In this document: positions 6,352-14,606 of the stretch, one piece after another
Layout: each line of letters begins with the position of its first letter
Position numbering within the stretch: position 1 is the stretch's first letter
DNA from: an uncultured Eubacterium sp.
GTDB lineage: Bacteria > Bacillota > Clostridia > Lachnospirales > Lachnospiraceae
Direction of reading: 5' to 3'
Length of the DNA stretch: 17,175 bases
Assembly: GCA_910580075.1 (NCBI GenBank)
Contig: CAJTVR010000096.1
Coordinates: 1 to 17,175 of the forward strand
Made by a program: the position numbers and the translations under genes
The notes under the pieces: generated by a model
What the model saw: the letters and a program-made list of their open reading frames with translations, nothing else
What the model was told of the DNA's origin: nothing
Database searches by the model: none

Positions 6352-6522
6352 TTAAAAACAATTTGAGGATATATGAGCAGGATTTTACATATCTTGCCAA
6401 AACAGAAAGTATTTGATATACTACAGATTCAACGCTGAACGTATGATTCCGGCCGGATTGCGGCAGACTATGGTATACTGTGTTCGGCAGAGATTTCAAT
6501 GCTGTTAAGGATGAGTAAAACA

Positions 6523-7383
6523 ATGGACAAAAAAATAAAAACACTCCGCTCATACCTGCTGATTATGGCAGGCACGGGGATACTGGCATTTGCAATCAAG
6601 AGCGCATATGATCCGATCGGGCTTGTGACAGGAGGCTTTACCGGTATCGGAATTATGGTGCGCAGGCTTACGGCAGATATTGTAGAAGGCGGGATACCGA
6701 TATGGCTTACCAATTTAGTGCTGGATATTCCCCTTTTGCTGATTGCGTATAAATTAAAAGGAGGACGTTTTATCGGACGTACACTGGCGGCGTCGCTGCT
6801 TTTGTCGTTCTGGCTGGGGATTATACCGGAATGCGATCTGGCGCGCGGGGATTATCTGCTCGCTGCTGTTTACGGCGGTGTTATTGCAGGATCCGGCATC
6901 GGACTGGTGCTGAGTGCCCAGGTAGCTACAGGCGGGACGGATCTGATAGCGACGCTGCTGCATATGAAATTCCGGTCGTATTCCATTGCACAGATTCTGC
7001 AGATCATCGACGGGGCAGTGATTCTGGCAGGAGTGTACGTATGCGGGATACGGGCTTCTCTGTATGCAGTCTTAGCGGTGTATCTTACATCACGCGTATC
7101 AGATCTGATTACGGAAGGCGGCAAGTTTTCCAAGGCGGTTTATATTATATCAGACAATTACGAGCAGATTGCCAGCGCGGTTATGAACAGTATGAACAGG
7201 GGCATAACGCTGCTGCCGGCGGTAGGAATGTACCGGAATGAAGAGCGCAGTATGCTCTTTTGTGTCGTATCGAAAAAGGAGGTTGTAACATTAAAAGAAT
7301 ATATACGCGCCATTGACAGGCATGCGTTTGTGATTGTAACAGATGCAAGAGAAGTGCTCGGAGAAGGGTTTTTGGAATATTAG
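6523..7383 (+). CDS. YitT-family integral membrane protein (DUF161 + DUF2179)
   Basis: A 286-residue membrane protein of the YitT family, widespread in Firmicutes. The transport or sensing role is not established. The N-terminal ~200 residues hold five or so hydrophobic helices with the conserved YDPIGLVTGGFTGIG stretch near the start and VATGGTDLIA in the middle, both family hallmarks. The last ~80 residues (KAVYIISDNYEQIASAVMN onward, with ERSMLFCVVSKKEV) form the soluble DUF2179 domain found at the C-terminus of this family. I prefer ATG 6523, spaced from TTAAGGATGAG, over ATG 6499 (8 more codons, weak signal) and ATG 6511 (too close to AAGG). The promoter at 6324-6351 probably drives it. 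Confidence 0.88.
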   Translation: MDKKIKTLRSYLLIMAGTGILAFAIKSAYDPIGLVTGGFTGIGIMVRRLTADIVEGGIPIWLTNLVLDIPLLLIAYKLKGGRFIGRTLAASLLLSFWLGIIPECDLARGDYLLAAVYGGVIAGSGIGLVLSAQVATGGTDLIATLLHMKFRSYSIAQILQIIDGAVILAGVYVCGIRASLYAVLAVYLTSRVSDLITEGGKFSKAVYIISDNYEQIASAVMNSMNRGITLLPAVGMYRNEERSMLFCVVSKKEVVTLKEYIRAIDRHAFVIVTDAREVLGEGFLEY

Positions 7384-7498
7384 CACAAAAAAATGTGACT
7401 TTGTACTTTATTTTTTCTACGTTTTGTATTATGATAATAAAAAACGGTTATTTGAAGATGGCAGCAATAGAAGGTTACGGGAAGAGAAGGAGAAAAAT

Positions 7499-8587
7499 AT
7501 GATATCAAATCAAATACTTCAGAATACAATAGACGGGTTAAAGGGGATAGCCCGGACTGATTTGTGTGTGATTGATACAGAAGGCAAAGTCCTGGCATCA
7601 ACATTTGCAGATGGAGAAAAATATAAAGATTCGGCGCTTCTTTTTGTAGATTCGCCAGCGGACAGCCAGGTTATGCAGGGATGCCAGTTCTTTAAGGTGT
7701 TTGATGAGCATCAGTTAGAATATGTGCTGCTGGCATATGGCGAGAGCGATGATGTATACATGATTGGCAAAATTGCAAGTTTTCAGATTCAGAATCTTTT
7801 GATTGCTTATAAGGAACGGTTTGACAAAGACAATTTCATTAAGAATCTGCTTCTGGATAATCTGCTTCTGGTAGATATTTACAACAGGGCAAAAAAACTG
7901 CATATTGAAGCGGACGTCAGAAGGGCGGTCTATATTATCGAAACAAACCGTGAAAAAGACGGCAACGAATTAGAACGGGTACGAAGCCTGTTTGGCGGCA
8001 AATCCAAAGATTTTGTTACAGCAGTGGATGAAAAAAACATTATTGTCGTAAAAGAACTGGCAGAGAATGAAGGATATGACGACCTGGCAAAAACAGCCGA
8101 GGTCATTTACAGTGTTTTTACACCGGATTCCAATGGACAGGAACACATTGCTTATGGTACAATTGTCAACGAGATTAAAGAGGTGTCCCGTTCCTACAAA
8201 GAAGCGCGCATGGCGCTGGATGTAGGAAAAATATTTTTTGAAGAAAAATATATTATCGCTTATTCACAGCTTGGCATCGGCCGCCTGATTTACCAGCTTC
8301 CGATTCCGCTGTGCAAAATGTTTATCAAGGAAATTTTTGATGGAAAATCTCCGGATGAATTTGACGAAGAGACATTGACGACGATTAATAAATTTTTTGA
8401 AAACAGCCTGAATGTATCAGAAACTTCCAGGCAGCTTTACATTCACCGCAATACCCTCGTATACCGGCTTGATAAACTGCAGAAAAGCACAGGGCTGGAT
8501 CTGCGGGTATTTGAGGACGCAATTACATTCAAAATTGCGCTTATGGTTGTAAAGTATATGAAATATATGGAAACATTAGATTATTAA
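7499..8587 (+). CDS. PucR/CdaR-family transcriptional regulator
   Basis: A 362-residue cytoplasmic protein with the C-terminal PucR-type helix-turn-helix (about 298-355: SLNVSETSRQLYIHRNTLVYRLDKL), preceded by a GGDEF-like central region (about 130-270) typical of CdaR/PucR regulators. The N-terminal ~120 residues are a likely sensory region (DLCVIDTEGKVLAS) whose ligand I cannot name. ATG 7499 follows AGAAGGAGA and is clearly the start; the open frame extends 52 codons further upstream but into AT-rich non-coding sequence. Family members usually respond to sugar diacids, purines or amino acids, but no such pathway genes are nearby. It sits 72 bases upstream of ftsE with no clear terminator or promoter between, so the two may be co-transcribed. 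Confidence 0.85.
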   Translation: MISNQILQNTIDGLKGIARTDLCVIDTEGKVLASTFADGEKYKDSALLFVDSPADSQVMQGCQFFKVFDEHQLEYVLLAYGESDDVYMIGKIASFQIQNLLIAYKERFDKDNFIKNLLLDNLLLVDIYNRAKKLHIEADVRRAVYIIETNREKDGNELERVRSLFGGKSKDFVTAVDEKNIIVVKELAENEGYDDLAKTAEVIYSVFTPDSNGQEHIAYGTIVNEIKEVSRSYKEARMALDVGKIFFEEKYIIAYSQLGIGRLIYQLPIPLCKMFIKEIFDGKSPDEFDEETLTTINKFFENSLNVSETSRQLYIHRNTLVYRLDKLQKSTGLDLRVFEDAITFKIALMVVKYMKYMETLDY

Positions 8588-8659
8588 TTAAAAATCTGGT
8601 AACAGTCAGGCCGGGCACTGTCAGGAATAATCATGAAATGAGAGGAACTGATAAGAGGA

Positions 8660-9445
8660 ATGAAAGAATCAATGATTCAGCTTGAGAATGTGAGTAAATC
8701 ATACTCGGAAGGAATTCCTGCACTGAATGATGTTTCAATTCAGATACAGGAGGGGGAGTTTGTATTTGTTGTAGGTGACAGTGGATCTGGAAAATCAACA
8801 CTGATTAAGCTGCTGCTTAAGGAACTGGAACCGTCGGAAGGAAAAATATACATAAACAAGCAGGAACTGGGGAATATCAGACACCGCCAGATTCCTTTGT
8901 TCCGCCGCCAGATAGGCGTAGTTTTTCAGGATTTCAGACTGTTAAAGGACCGGAATGTGTATGATAATGTAGGCTTTGCCATGCGTGTCATCGGCCAGCC
9001 AGGCAGGACGATACGCAGGAAAGTGCCGCAGGTGCTTTCCATGGTAGGCCTTGCTGCTAAATACCGCTCGTTTCCCAAACAGCTGTCCGGCGGAGAACAG
9101 CAGCGTGTAGCGATTGCCAGGGCGCTCGTAAACCAGCCGAAAATTCTGCTTGCAGATGAACCGACCGGAAATCTGGACAATAACAATGCATGGGAAATTA
9201 TGAACCTGCTGGAAGAAATCAATTCCCGCGGGACGACGGTTGTTGTGGTTACGCACAACCTGGAGATCGTGCGCATTATGAAAAAGCGTGTGATAGAAAT
9301 CGAAAAAGGAATTATAGTCAACGATAGCAGGACCGGAGAAGTCATTCAGGAAGATACAGACAAAGAAACGCAGAAGAGTGTACGTTCTGCGGAAGACACG
9401 TGGACAGGTGATAAGTGGCCGGGAGGTTTTTTCGATGAGAATTAG
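8660..9445 (+). CDS. ftsE: Cell division ATP-binding protein FtsE
   Basis: The cytoplasmic ATPase half of the FtsEX complex, which couples ATP hydrolysis to control of peptidoglycan hydrolases at the envelope. Seen in the sequence: Walker A G-D-S-G-S-G-K-S-T at 39-47, Q-loop at about 90 (VVFQDFRLL, typical of FtsE), ABC signature LSGGEQQ at 142-148, Walker B ILLADEPTGNLD at 162-173 and switch His199. At 261 residues it is about 30 longer than a typical FtsE (about 228). The extra C-terminal tail (about 225-261) is polar and charged, with no recognisable fold. ATG 8660 follows AAGAGGA. Its end overlaps the ftsX start by 11 bases, a sign of translational coupling. Confidence 0.95.
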   Translation: MKESMIQLENVSKSYSEGIPALNDVSIQIQEGEFVFVVGDSGSGKSTLIKLLLKELEPSEGKIYINKQELGNIRHRQIPLFRRQIGVVFQDFRLLKDRNVYDNVGFAMRVIGQPGRTIRRKVPQVLSMVGLAAKYRSFPKQLSGGEQQRVAIARALVNQPKILLADEPTGNLDNNNAWEIMNLLEEINSRGTTVVVVTHNLEIVRIMKKRVIEIEKGIIVNDSRTGEVIQEDTDKETQKSVRSAEDTWTGDKWPGGFFDEN

Positions 9446-10343
9446 CGGACTTTTGTATTCCATGAAGCAGGGAATTATCAATATTTGGAGAAATAAGCTG
9501 TTTTCCACTGCTTCCATTGCGACGATGACAGCATGTATTTTTTTATTCGGACTGTTTTATGCGATTGTCGCTAATTTTCAGTCTATGGTTAGAAATGTGG
9601 AGGAAGGCGTAGCAATTACGGTCTTTTTTGAAGAGGATGTGTCGCAGGAGCAGATTCAGGCGATTGGAAAAGCTATTGAAGTGTCTCCCGGCGTATTGAA
9701 ACAGCGTTACATATCTGCTGATTCAGCCTGGGAAGAATTCAAAATGGTCTATTATGAAGGAGATGAGGAAGCAGCGGAAATGTACGGGGAGGATAACCCG
9801 TTAGAAAAGCTGGCCAGTTATGAAGTATATCTGCAGGATGTATCCGAACAGAAAGAACTGGTAGACTATCTCGAATCGCTTGCCGGTGTGCGGGAGGTGC
9901 GCCAGTCTGAATCGATTGCTAATATGCTGGCAGATTTTAACCGCCTTGTGGGCTATGTGTCCATGGGTATTCTTATGATTTTATTTGCAGTAGCTATATT
10001 CTTAATCAGCAATACTGTATCCATAGGTATTACAGTCCGTAAAGAAGAAATCAGCATTATGAAGCTGATCGGTGCATCAGATTATTTCGTAAAGGCACCT
10101 TTTTATGTGGAAGGTATTATGATCGGACTGATAGGATCTGTGCTGCCGATGCTGTTTTTTTATAGTATTTATGACAGACTGGTACAGTTTGTATCAGAAA
10201 AATTCAGCTTTTTAAGCAATCTGATGACATTTCTGCCAGTGAATGATGTATTTCAGACTCTGCTGCCTGCTGCGGTGGTGCTGGGCATCGGCATCGGATT
10301 TATCGGAAGTGCGTTTACTATCCGGAAACATCTGAAAGTATAG
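9435..10343 (+). CDS. ftsX: Cell division protein FtsX
   Basis: The membrane half of FtsEX, 302 residues. One helix near 24-47 is followed by a large extracytoplasmic domain (about 48-168, with the usual VEEGVAITVFFEEDV strand and a GVREVRQSESIANML region) that binds hydrolases or adaptors in related bacteria. Three more helices then follow (about 175-198, 220-243, 275-297). The VRKEEISIMKLIGAS motif after the second helix is the FtsX/MacB-type coupling region contacting FtsE. The start is ATG 9435, with GGGAGG just upstream lying inside ftsE; an earlier in-frame ATG at 9378 lies within ftsE and lacks a signal. The NlpC/P60 hydrolase at 4603 is a conceivable partner, but it lacks the long coiled coil of known FtsX partners. 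Confidence 0.95.
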   Translation: MRISGLLYSMKQGIINIWRNKLFSTASIATMTACIFLFGLFYAIVANFQSMVRNVEEGVAITVFFEEDVSQEQIQAIGKAIEVSPGVLKQRYISADSAWEEFKMVYYEGDEEAAEMYGEDNPLEKLASYEVYLQDVSEQKELVDYLESLAGVREVRQSESIANMLADFNRLVGYVSMGILMILFAVAIFLISNTVSIGITVRKEEISIMKLIGASDYFVKAPFYVEGIMIGLIGSVLPMLFFYSIYDRLVQFVSEKFSFLSNLMTFLPVNDVFQTLLPAAVVLGIGIGFIGSAFTIRKHLKV

Positions 10344-10370
10344 TGTTTTACACATCTATTAAGAGAAAAC

Positions 10371-10399
10371 GGTACCAGCGGCCGGGCGGCTGCGGTATC
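10371..10399 (+). repeat. GC-rich stem-loop in the ftsX-ctpA gap
   Basis: GGTACCAGCGGCC pairs imperfectly with CGGCTGCGGTATC (one bulge, two weak pairs). No T run follows. It may stabilise or process the ftsEX message, or dampen read-through into the protease gene. Confidence 0.35.
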
Positions 10400-10452
10400 A
10401 CAAAGTATCCGTGCATAAATTTTTAATAGAAAGGATAACAGGGATAATATAT

Positions 10453-11715
10453 ATGGAAGATTTTCAGCCCGCAGTGCGGATGGCCAGGAAAAAGCAAAAG
10501 CGCACTTTTGTAAAAGGAGTGGTGACTGGTGTGATGTCTACACTGTGCATTCTGGCGCTTCTTAGTATGGCAGGCATGTTCTGGATTCAGGGACGTTTCA
10601 GTACAGGCGGCGGGGTTTTTGGGTCTGCATCCGAAAACATCGTCGACGGTTCTGTGCGGAATAAAATCAATGAGCTTTCTGCGATTATCAGACAGTATTA
10701 TTATGAGGATGTAGATACGAAGGCGCTGACTGACGGCCTGTATAAAGGGCTGTTTGCCAGTCTTGGAGATCCGTATTCGGCTTATTACAACGAAGATGAA
10801 TATGAGGAACTGATGATATCAGCAGAAGCTAAGTATTCCGGAATCGGTGCCGTTTTACAGCAGAATTCTAAAACAATGGAGGTTCACATTGTAAGAGTTT
10901 ATGAAGGTACACCGGCTCAAAAGGCGGGGCTGAAAGCAGGAGACAGAGTGCTGCAGGTAGAAGATATCGAGGCTTCTTCTATACAGCTGGCGGAGCTGGT
11001 TACGCATATCCGGGGAGAGGAAAACAGCAAAGTTTATCTGAAGGTCTTAAGAGAAGGCGAGCCTGAGCCGATAGAATATCGTGTAAAGCGCAGCCGGGTA
11101 GACGTGCCGACTGTTCAGGGAATGATGCTCGAAGATGATATCGGCTACATCGGCATTGCAGAATTTGGTGAAGCCACTGCGAAAGCATTTAAGCTGCAGG
11201 TCAGAGAGCTGCAGGATCAGGGCATGGAAAAGATGGTTGTAGATTTGCGGGACAATCCGGGCGGAATGCTGACATCAGTTACAGAAATCTTAGACTATAT
11301 TCTGCCGGAAGGCTTGATCGTATATACAGAAGATAAATATGGAAACCGGCAGGAAGAGGAATCTGATGCAGAACATTATCTGGATCTTCCAATGGCGGTT
11401 TTAATCAATGGCAACAGTGCCAGCAGCTCTGAAATATTTGCAGGGGCGATACGGGATTATAACTATGGCACGCTGATTGGTACAACGACTTACGGCAAGG
11501 GTATTGTGCAGACAGTACGTTCCTTGTCAGATAACAGTGCAATTAAACTTACGACAGCGAAATATTTTACACCCAAAGGTGAAAATATCCATGGCAAAGG
11601 AATTGAACCGGATATTGAACTGGAATATAAATATACGGGAAAAGAAAATGAGGAATTCGACTATACAAAGGATAATCAGATAAAAAGAGCTGTCAGGGAG
11701 CTGCAGGCAGAATAA
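10453..11715 (+). CDS. Membrane-anchored C-terminal processing protease (S41 family)
   Basis: A 420-residue protease with a short cytoplasmic N-terminus, one membrane anchor (about 18-46) and an extracellular catalytic part. An N-terminal helical region (about 70-120) precedes a PDZ domain (about 130-212, with YSGIGAVLQ, TPAQKAGLKAGDRVLQVE) that selects substrate C-termini. The S41 catalytic core follows (about 215-400). The Ser-Lys dyad is read as Ser324 in NGNSASSSEIFAGA and Lys349 in TYGKGIVQ, 25 residues apart as in CtpA/Prc, with Gln353 following. ATG 10453 follows AAAGGATAACAGGGA; a GTG at 10411 would add 14 codons without better signal. Next to ftsEX it fits the common Firmicutes ftsE-ftsX-ctp arrangement and may process exported wall proteins. 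Confidence 0.93.
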   Translation: MEDFQPAVRMARKKQKRTFVKGVVTGVMSTLCILALLSMAGMFWIQGRFSTGGGVFGSASENIVDGSVRNKINELSAIIRQYYYEDVDTKALTDGLYKGLFASLGDPYSAYYNEDEYEELMISAEAKYSGIGAVLQQNSKTMEVHIVRVYEGTPAQKAGLKAGDRVLQVEDIEASSIQLAELVTHIRGEENSKVYLKVLREGEPEPIEYRVKRSRVDVPTVQGMMLEDDIGYIGIAEFGEATAKAFKLQVRELQDQGMEKMVVDLRDNPGGMLTSVTEILDYILPEGLIVYTEDKYGNRQEEESDAEHYLDLPMAVLINGNSASSSEIFAGAIRDYNYGTLIGTTTYGKGIVQTVRSLSDNSAIKLTTAKYFTPKGENIHGKGIEPDIELEYKYTGKENEEFDYTKDNQIKRAVRELQAE

Positions 11716-11754
11716 TGGTGCAGCTTCTATAAAGTGCATGGCGCTTTAAATACG

Positions 11755-11792
11755 GGCTGCTTCCAGGGCGTGATTACAGTGCGGATGCAGCC
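11755..11792 (+). repeat. Stem-loop in the prfB leader
   Basis: GGCTGC-T-TCC (11755-11764) pairs with GGA-T-GCAGCC (11783-11792) with one T-T mismatch. A smaller AAAGTGC/GCGCTTT hairpin lies just upstream (about 11736-11750). Both are between the protease stop and the prfB ribosome binding site. The second is followed by TGTTAAAAT, not a T run, so termination is doubtful. Confidence 0.35.
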
Positions 11793-11823
11793 TGTTAAAA
11801 TATAAAAGAAAGATGGTGAGATA

Positions 11824-12934
11824 ATGGTAGAATTTGATCAGTACCGCTACACACTGAATACCTTCACAAAACCATTACAGGAACTGAGGGATTCACTTTG
11901 ACCTCGCTAATAAGAGCAAAAAGGTTGAAGAATTAGAGCGCGAAATGGAGGCACCGGATTTTTGGAATGACACAGAAGCGTCTCAAAAGAAAATGAAAGA
12001 ACTAAAAAGCCTGAAAGACGACATGCTCACGTATGACGAACTGAAGACCAGATATGAGGATATTGAAACACTTCTGGTTATGGGTGAGGAAGAAGGAGAC
12101 CTGTCGCTGATACCGGAAATAGAAGAGTCCGTGCAGGCTTATCAGCAGCAGTTTGAAGCCATACGGATTAAAACGCTGCTTTCGGGAGAATATGACGCAG
12201 ACAGCGCTATTGTTTCCCTGAATGCCGGCGCTGGAGGAACAGAGTCCTGTGACTGGGCGTCTATGCTGTACCGGATGTACACCAGATGGGCAGCGGATAA
12301 AGGATTTGAACTGGAAGTGCTGGATTTTCATGAAGGCGAAGAAGCAGGAATCAAATCGGTTACGTTCCAGGTAAACGGCGTGAATGCATACGGCTATCTC
12401 AAGGCGGAAAAAGGCGTACACCGCCTGGTCAGGATTTCGCCTTTTAATGCGGCCGGAAAGCGCCAGACTTCTTTTGTGTCCTGTGATGTTATGCCGGATA
12501 TTGAAGAAGACCTGGATATTGAGGTAAAGGATGAAGATATCAGGATTGATACTTACCGCTCAAGCGGAGCTGGCGGGCAGCATATCAATAAGACGTCTTC
12601 GGCAATCCGTATTACCCATTTTCCAACTGGAATTGTTGTTACCTGTCAGAATGAGCGGTCCCAGCATATGAATAAAGATAAAGCTATGCAGATGTTAAAA
12701 TCCAAGCTGTATCTGCTCAAACAGGAAGAACAGGCGCAGAAAGAAGCCGGAATCCGCGGGGAAGTGACAGAAATCGGATGGGGAAATCAGATCCGGTCGT
12801 ATGTTATGCAGCCATATACAATGGTAAAAGACCACCGTACGAATGCAGAAAGCGGCAATGTAAACGCTGTCATGGACGGGGAGCTGGATTTATTTATCAA
12901 TGCGTATTTGAAATGGATTTCTCTGTCAAAATAA
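11824..12934 (+). CDS. prfB: Peptide chain release factor 2, with programmed +1 frameshift
   Basis: Release factor 2 reads UGA and UAA stop codons and triggers peptide release. The gene begins at ATG 11824 (GGTGAG upstream), runs 25 codons to an in-frame TGA at 11899-11901, and continues in the +1 frame from GAC at 11900. The full product is 369 residues, the normal length. After the shift the N-terminal coiled domain leads to the anticodon-mimic tripeptide Ser-Pro-Phe (about 205-207, VRISPFNAAGKRQ), diagnostic for RF2 rather than RF1. The catalytic Gly-Gly-Gln follows at about 250-252 (SGAGGQHINKTSSA). The in-frame TGA gives autoregulation: low RF2 lets ribosomes slip and make more RF2. It is not a pseudogene. 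Only 42 bases without a terminator separate it from hom. Confidence 0.96.
11886..11902 (+). promoter_or_regulatory. prfB +1 frameshift site (CTT TGA C with internal SD)
   Basis: The slippery CTT (11896-11898), the stop TGA (11899-11901) and the following C make the conserved CTTTGAC. An internal Shine-Dalgarno-like GAGGGA (11886-11891) precedes it by four bases. In E. coli the spacing from AGGGGG to CTT is three bases and the match is stronger, so the stimulator here looks slightly relaxed. Confidence 0.93.
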
Positions 12935-12976
12935 AAGGCAGGCAAGCAAGAATAAAGCAAGGGAGCAGAATTTATT

Positions 12977-14179
12977 ATGATAAAGATTGCAGTTATGGGT
13001 TATGGTACGATTGGTTCCGGTGTCGTAAAGGTGCTCGAAACAAATCAGGACAGTATCTGCAAAAAAATCGGTGAAGGCGTAGAGGTAAAATATATCCTCG
13101 ACCTTCGCGATTTTGAAGGCGACCCGGTTCAGAGCAAAGTTGTACACGATTACCAGACGATTGCACAGGATCCGGAAGTATCGATTGTAGTAGAAAGCAT
13201 GGGCGGTGTGGAGCCTGCCTATACATTTGTAAAAGCTATGCTCGAAGCAGGCAAGAGCGTGACAACTTCCAATAAAGCACTGGTTGCAGCGCATGGTGCA
13301 AAACTGATTGCAGCTGCAAAAGAAAATAATGTCAATTTTATGTTTGAAGCAAGCGTGGGAGGCGGCATACCGATTATCCGCGCGCTGAATTCCTGTCTGA
13401 CAGCCGACCGCATCGAAGAGATTACCGGAATTGTAAATGGCACGACCAATTACATTCTGACTAAAATGGCAGAGGAAGGCTGTGATTTTGATGAAGTCTT
13501 AAAAGATGCCCAGGAGAAAGGCTATGCAGAAAAAGACCCGACTGCGGACATCGAAGGCCATGATGCAGGACGTAAGATTGCAATCCTTACGTCGCTGATT
13601 GCAGGCCAGCAGGTTGACTTTGAAGATATTCATACAGAAGGAATCAGCAAAATTACTGCGACAGATATTTTATATGCGAAAAAGATGGGACGCGTAATCA
13701 AACTGCTGGCATCCAGCACACAGACGGATGATACATATGCCGTTATGACAGCGCCGTTCCTGATTCCAAAAGATCATCCGCTGTATACAGTAAACGGTGT
13801 ATTTAACGCTGTATTTGTACGCGGAAATATGCTCGGCGACGCCATGTTCTACGGCAGCGGTGCAGGCAGCCTGCCGACAGCCAGCGCAGTGGTAGCAGAT
13901 GTGGTGGAACTTGCAAAACACATCGGCAGGCATATTGAACTGGTATGGAATCCTGAAAAACTGGAAATCGCAGACTACAGGCAGCAGCCAGCCAGATTCT
14001 TTGTGCGTACAGCAGCAGACCGTGAGTCGGTAGAAAAAGTATTTGGCACTGTAGAATATATTGAGGTGCCGCAGGCTGCTGGGGAGACTGGATTTGTTAC
14101 ACAGGAAATGAAAGAAGAAGAGTATGAAAAGAAAGCGGCTGAGCTGGGGAATGTGGTTCAGATGATACGCTTTCATTAA
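12977..14179 (+). CDS. hom: Homoserine dehydrogenase
   Basis: Reduces aspartate semialdehyde to homoserine, the branch toward threonine and methionine, using NAD(P)H. The 400-residue protein has the Rossmann motif G-Y-G-T-I-G-S-G-V at 8-16, TSNKALVAAHG with Lys100, NGTTNYI at 154-160, and the enzyme signature around 185-203 (EKDPTADIEGHDAGRKIAIL) including the catalytic Lys200. The C-terminal regulatory part (about 344-400) is shorter than the usual ACT domain: it opens with a strand (RFFVRTA), lacks the expected following helix and strand, then resumes at VEKVFGTVEYIEV. Feedback inhibition by threonine may therefore differ. ATG 12977 follows GGGAG at 11-base spacing. It probably shares a message with prfB and ends before the terminator at 14193-14226. 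Confidence 0.95.
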   Translation: MIKIAVMGYGTIGSGVVKVLETNQDSICKKIGEGVEVKYILDLRDFEGDPVQSKVVHDYQTIAQDPEVSIVVESMGGVEPAYTFVKAMLEAGKSVTTSNKALVAAHGAKLIAAAKENNVNFMFEASVGGGIPIIRALNSCLTADRIEEITGIVNGTTNYILTKMAEEGCDFDEVLKDAQEKGYAEKDPTADIEGHDAGRKIAILTSLIAGQQVDFEDIHTEGISKITATDILYAKKMGRVIKLLASSTQTDDTYAVMTAPFLIPKDHPLYTVNGVFNAVFVRGNMLGDAMFYGSGAGSLPTASAVVADVVELAKHIGRHIELVWNPEKLEIADYRQQPARFFVRTAADRESVEKVFGTVEYIEVPQAAGETGFVTQEMKEEEYEKKAAELGNVVQMIRFH

Positions 14180-14192
14180 TAGTGAGCTTTAG

Positions 14193-14226
14193 AAACGGCC
14201 TGGGAGAATTTTCCGGGGCCGTTTTT
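14193..14226 (+). terminator. Intrinsic terminator after hom
   Basis: AAACGGCC (14193-14200) pairs with GGCCGTTT (14217-14224), with extra weak pairs inside, followed by a T run to 14226. It starts 13 bases after the hom stop and closes the prfB-hom unit. Confidence 0.85.
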
Positions 14227-14361
14227 GACTCTTTGCTGGAGTACGGATGGATGCTCTGGCTGCTGGGGAATTTGTGCGTCCTGCTGGCAGCTGTTTTGCG
14301 GCGGAATTCCGCAGCAGGGTACACAGCGTTCTGGTGCTGCCAGAGAATGGAGCGAATGGTA

Positions 14362-14431
14362 CCAGGCGGAGAAAATTTTTTCTGCTCCGGTTACTGTTCT
14401 GCTTTAAAACAGTAAGGAATACTAAATTATC
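14362..14431 (+). repeat. Dispersed structured repeat, copy 1
   Basis: It opens with CCAGGCGGAGAAA and a T run, and closes with AACAGTAAGGAATACTAAAT. Both ends match the copy at 17112-17175 in the same orientation. Inside is a perfect 8-bp hairpin TTACTGTT (14391-14398) / AACAGTAA (14408-14415). The two copies flank tex. Confidence 0.65.
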
Positions 14432-14437
14432 TGTTTT

Positions 14438-14606
14438 CATGCAGAGGCAGCGTACGGAGCAGTATCCGGTACTCAGGCGTTTTGATGTGTTTACATGCAG
14501 AACAGCGCACGGAGCGGTATCTGATACCCGGGTGTTTTTGATGCAGCTTCCATGCAGAGGCAGCGTATGGAGAGGTATCTGATTTCCGGCGTTTCTGGTG
14601 TATTTT
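14438..14606. repeat. Three tandem copies of a 56-57 bp repeat
   Basis: Units begin at 14438, 14494 and 14551, each opening CATGCAGA and then a CAGCG-ACGGAG-like core, a GTATC-type segment and a GGCGTTT-like end. They are 56, 57 and 56 bases long, and a degraded fourth start (CTGCAGTGGCG) follows at about 14607. The second unit holds GGTATC-T-GATACC. The first keeps a short AGTA/TACT pairing at the same place by different bases, hinting at a conserved small hairpin. The third pairs poorly. Confidence 0.7.

Noticed and set aside
5890..6522. Calling this region the chromosomal origin
   Set aside because: DnaA boxes are present, but there is no dnaA, dnaN or recF, no divergent gene orientation and no clear DnaA-trio. 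GC skew cannot be computed here.
7343..7498. 52-codon N-terminal extension of the PucR-type regulator
   Set aside because: It overlaps the yitT-like gene end, reads through AT-rich spacer and has no ribosome site, while ATG 7499 has AGAAGGAGA.
11824..12934. prfB as a frameshifted pseudogene
   Set aside because: The stop lies precisely in the conserved CTT-TGA-C site with an internal Shine-Dalgarno, and the rest is full length with intact SPF and GGQ motifs.
14182..14415. 77-codon plus-strand open frame after hom
   Set aside because: It runs through the hom terminator and the dispersed repeat, and has no ribosome binding site.
14438..14606. CRISPR array
   Set aside because: The units are contiguous imperfect tandem repeats with no unique spacers and no cas genes.
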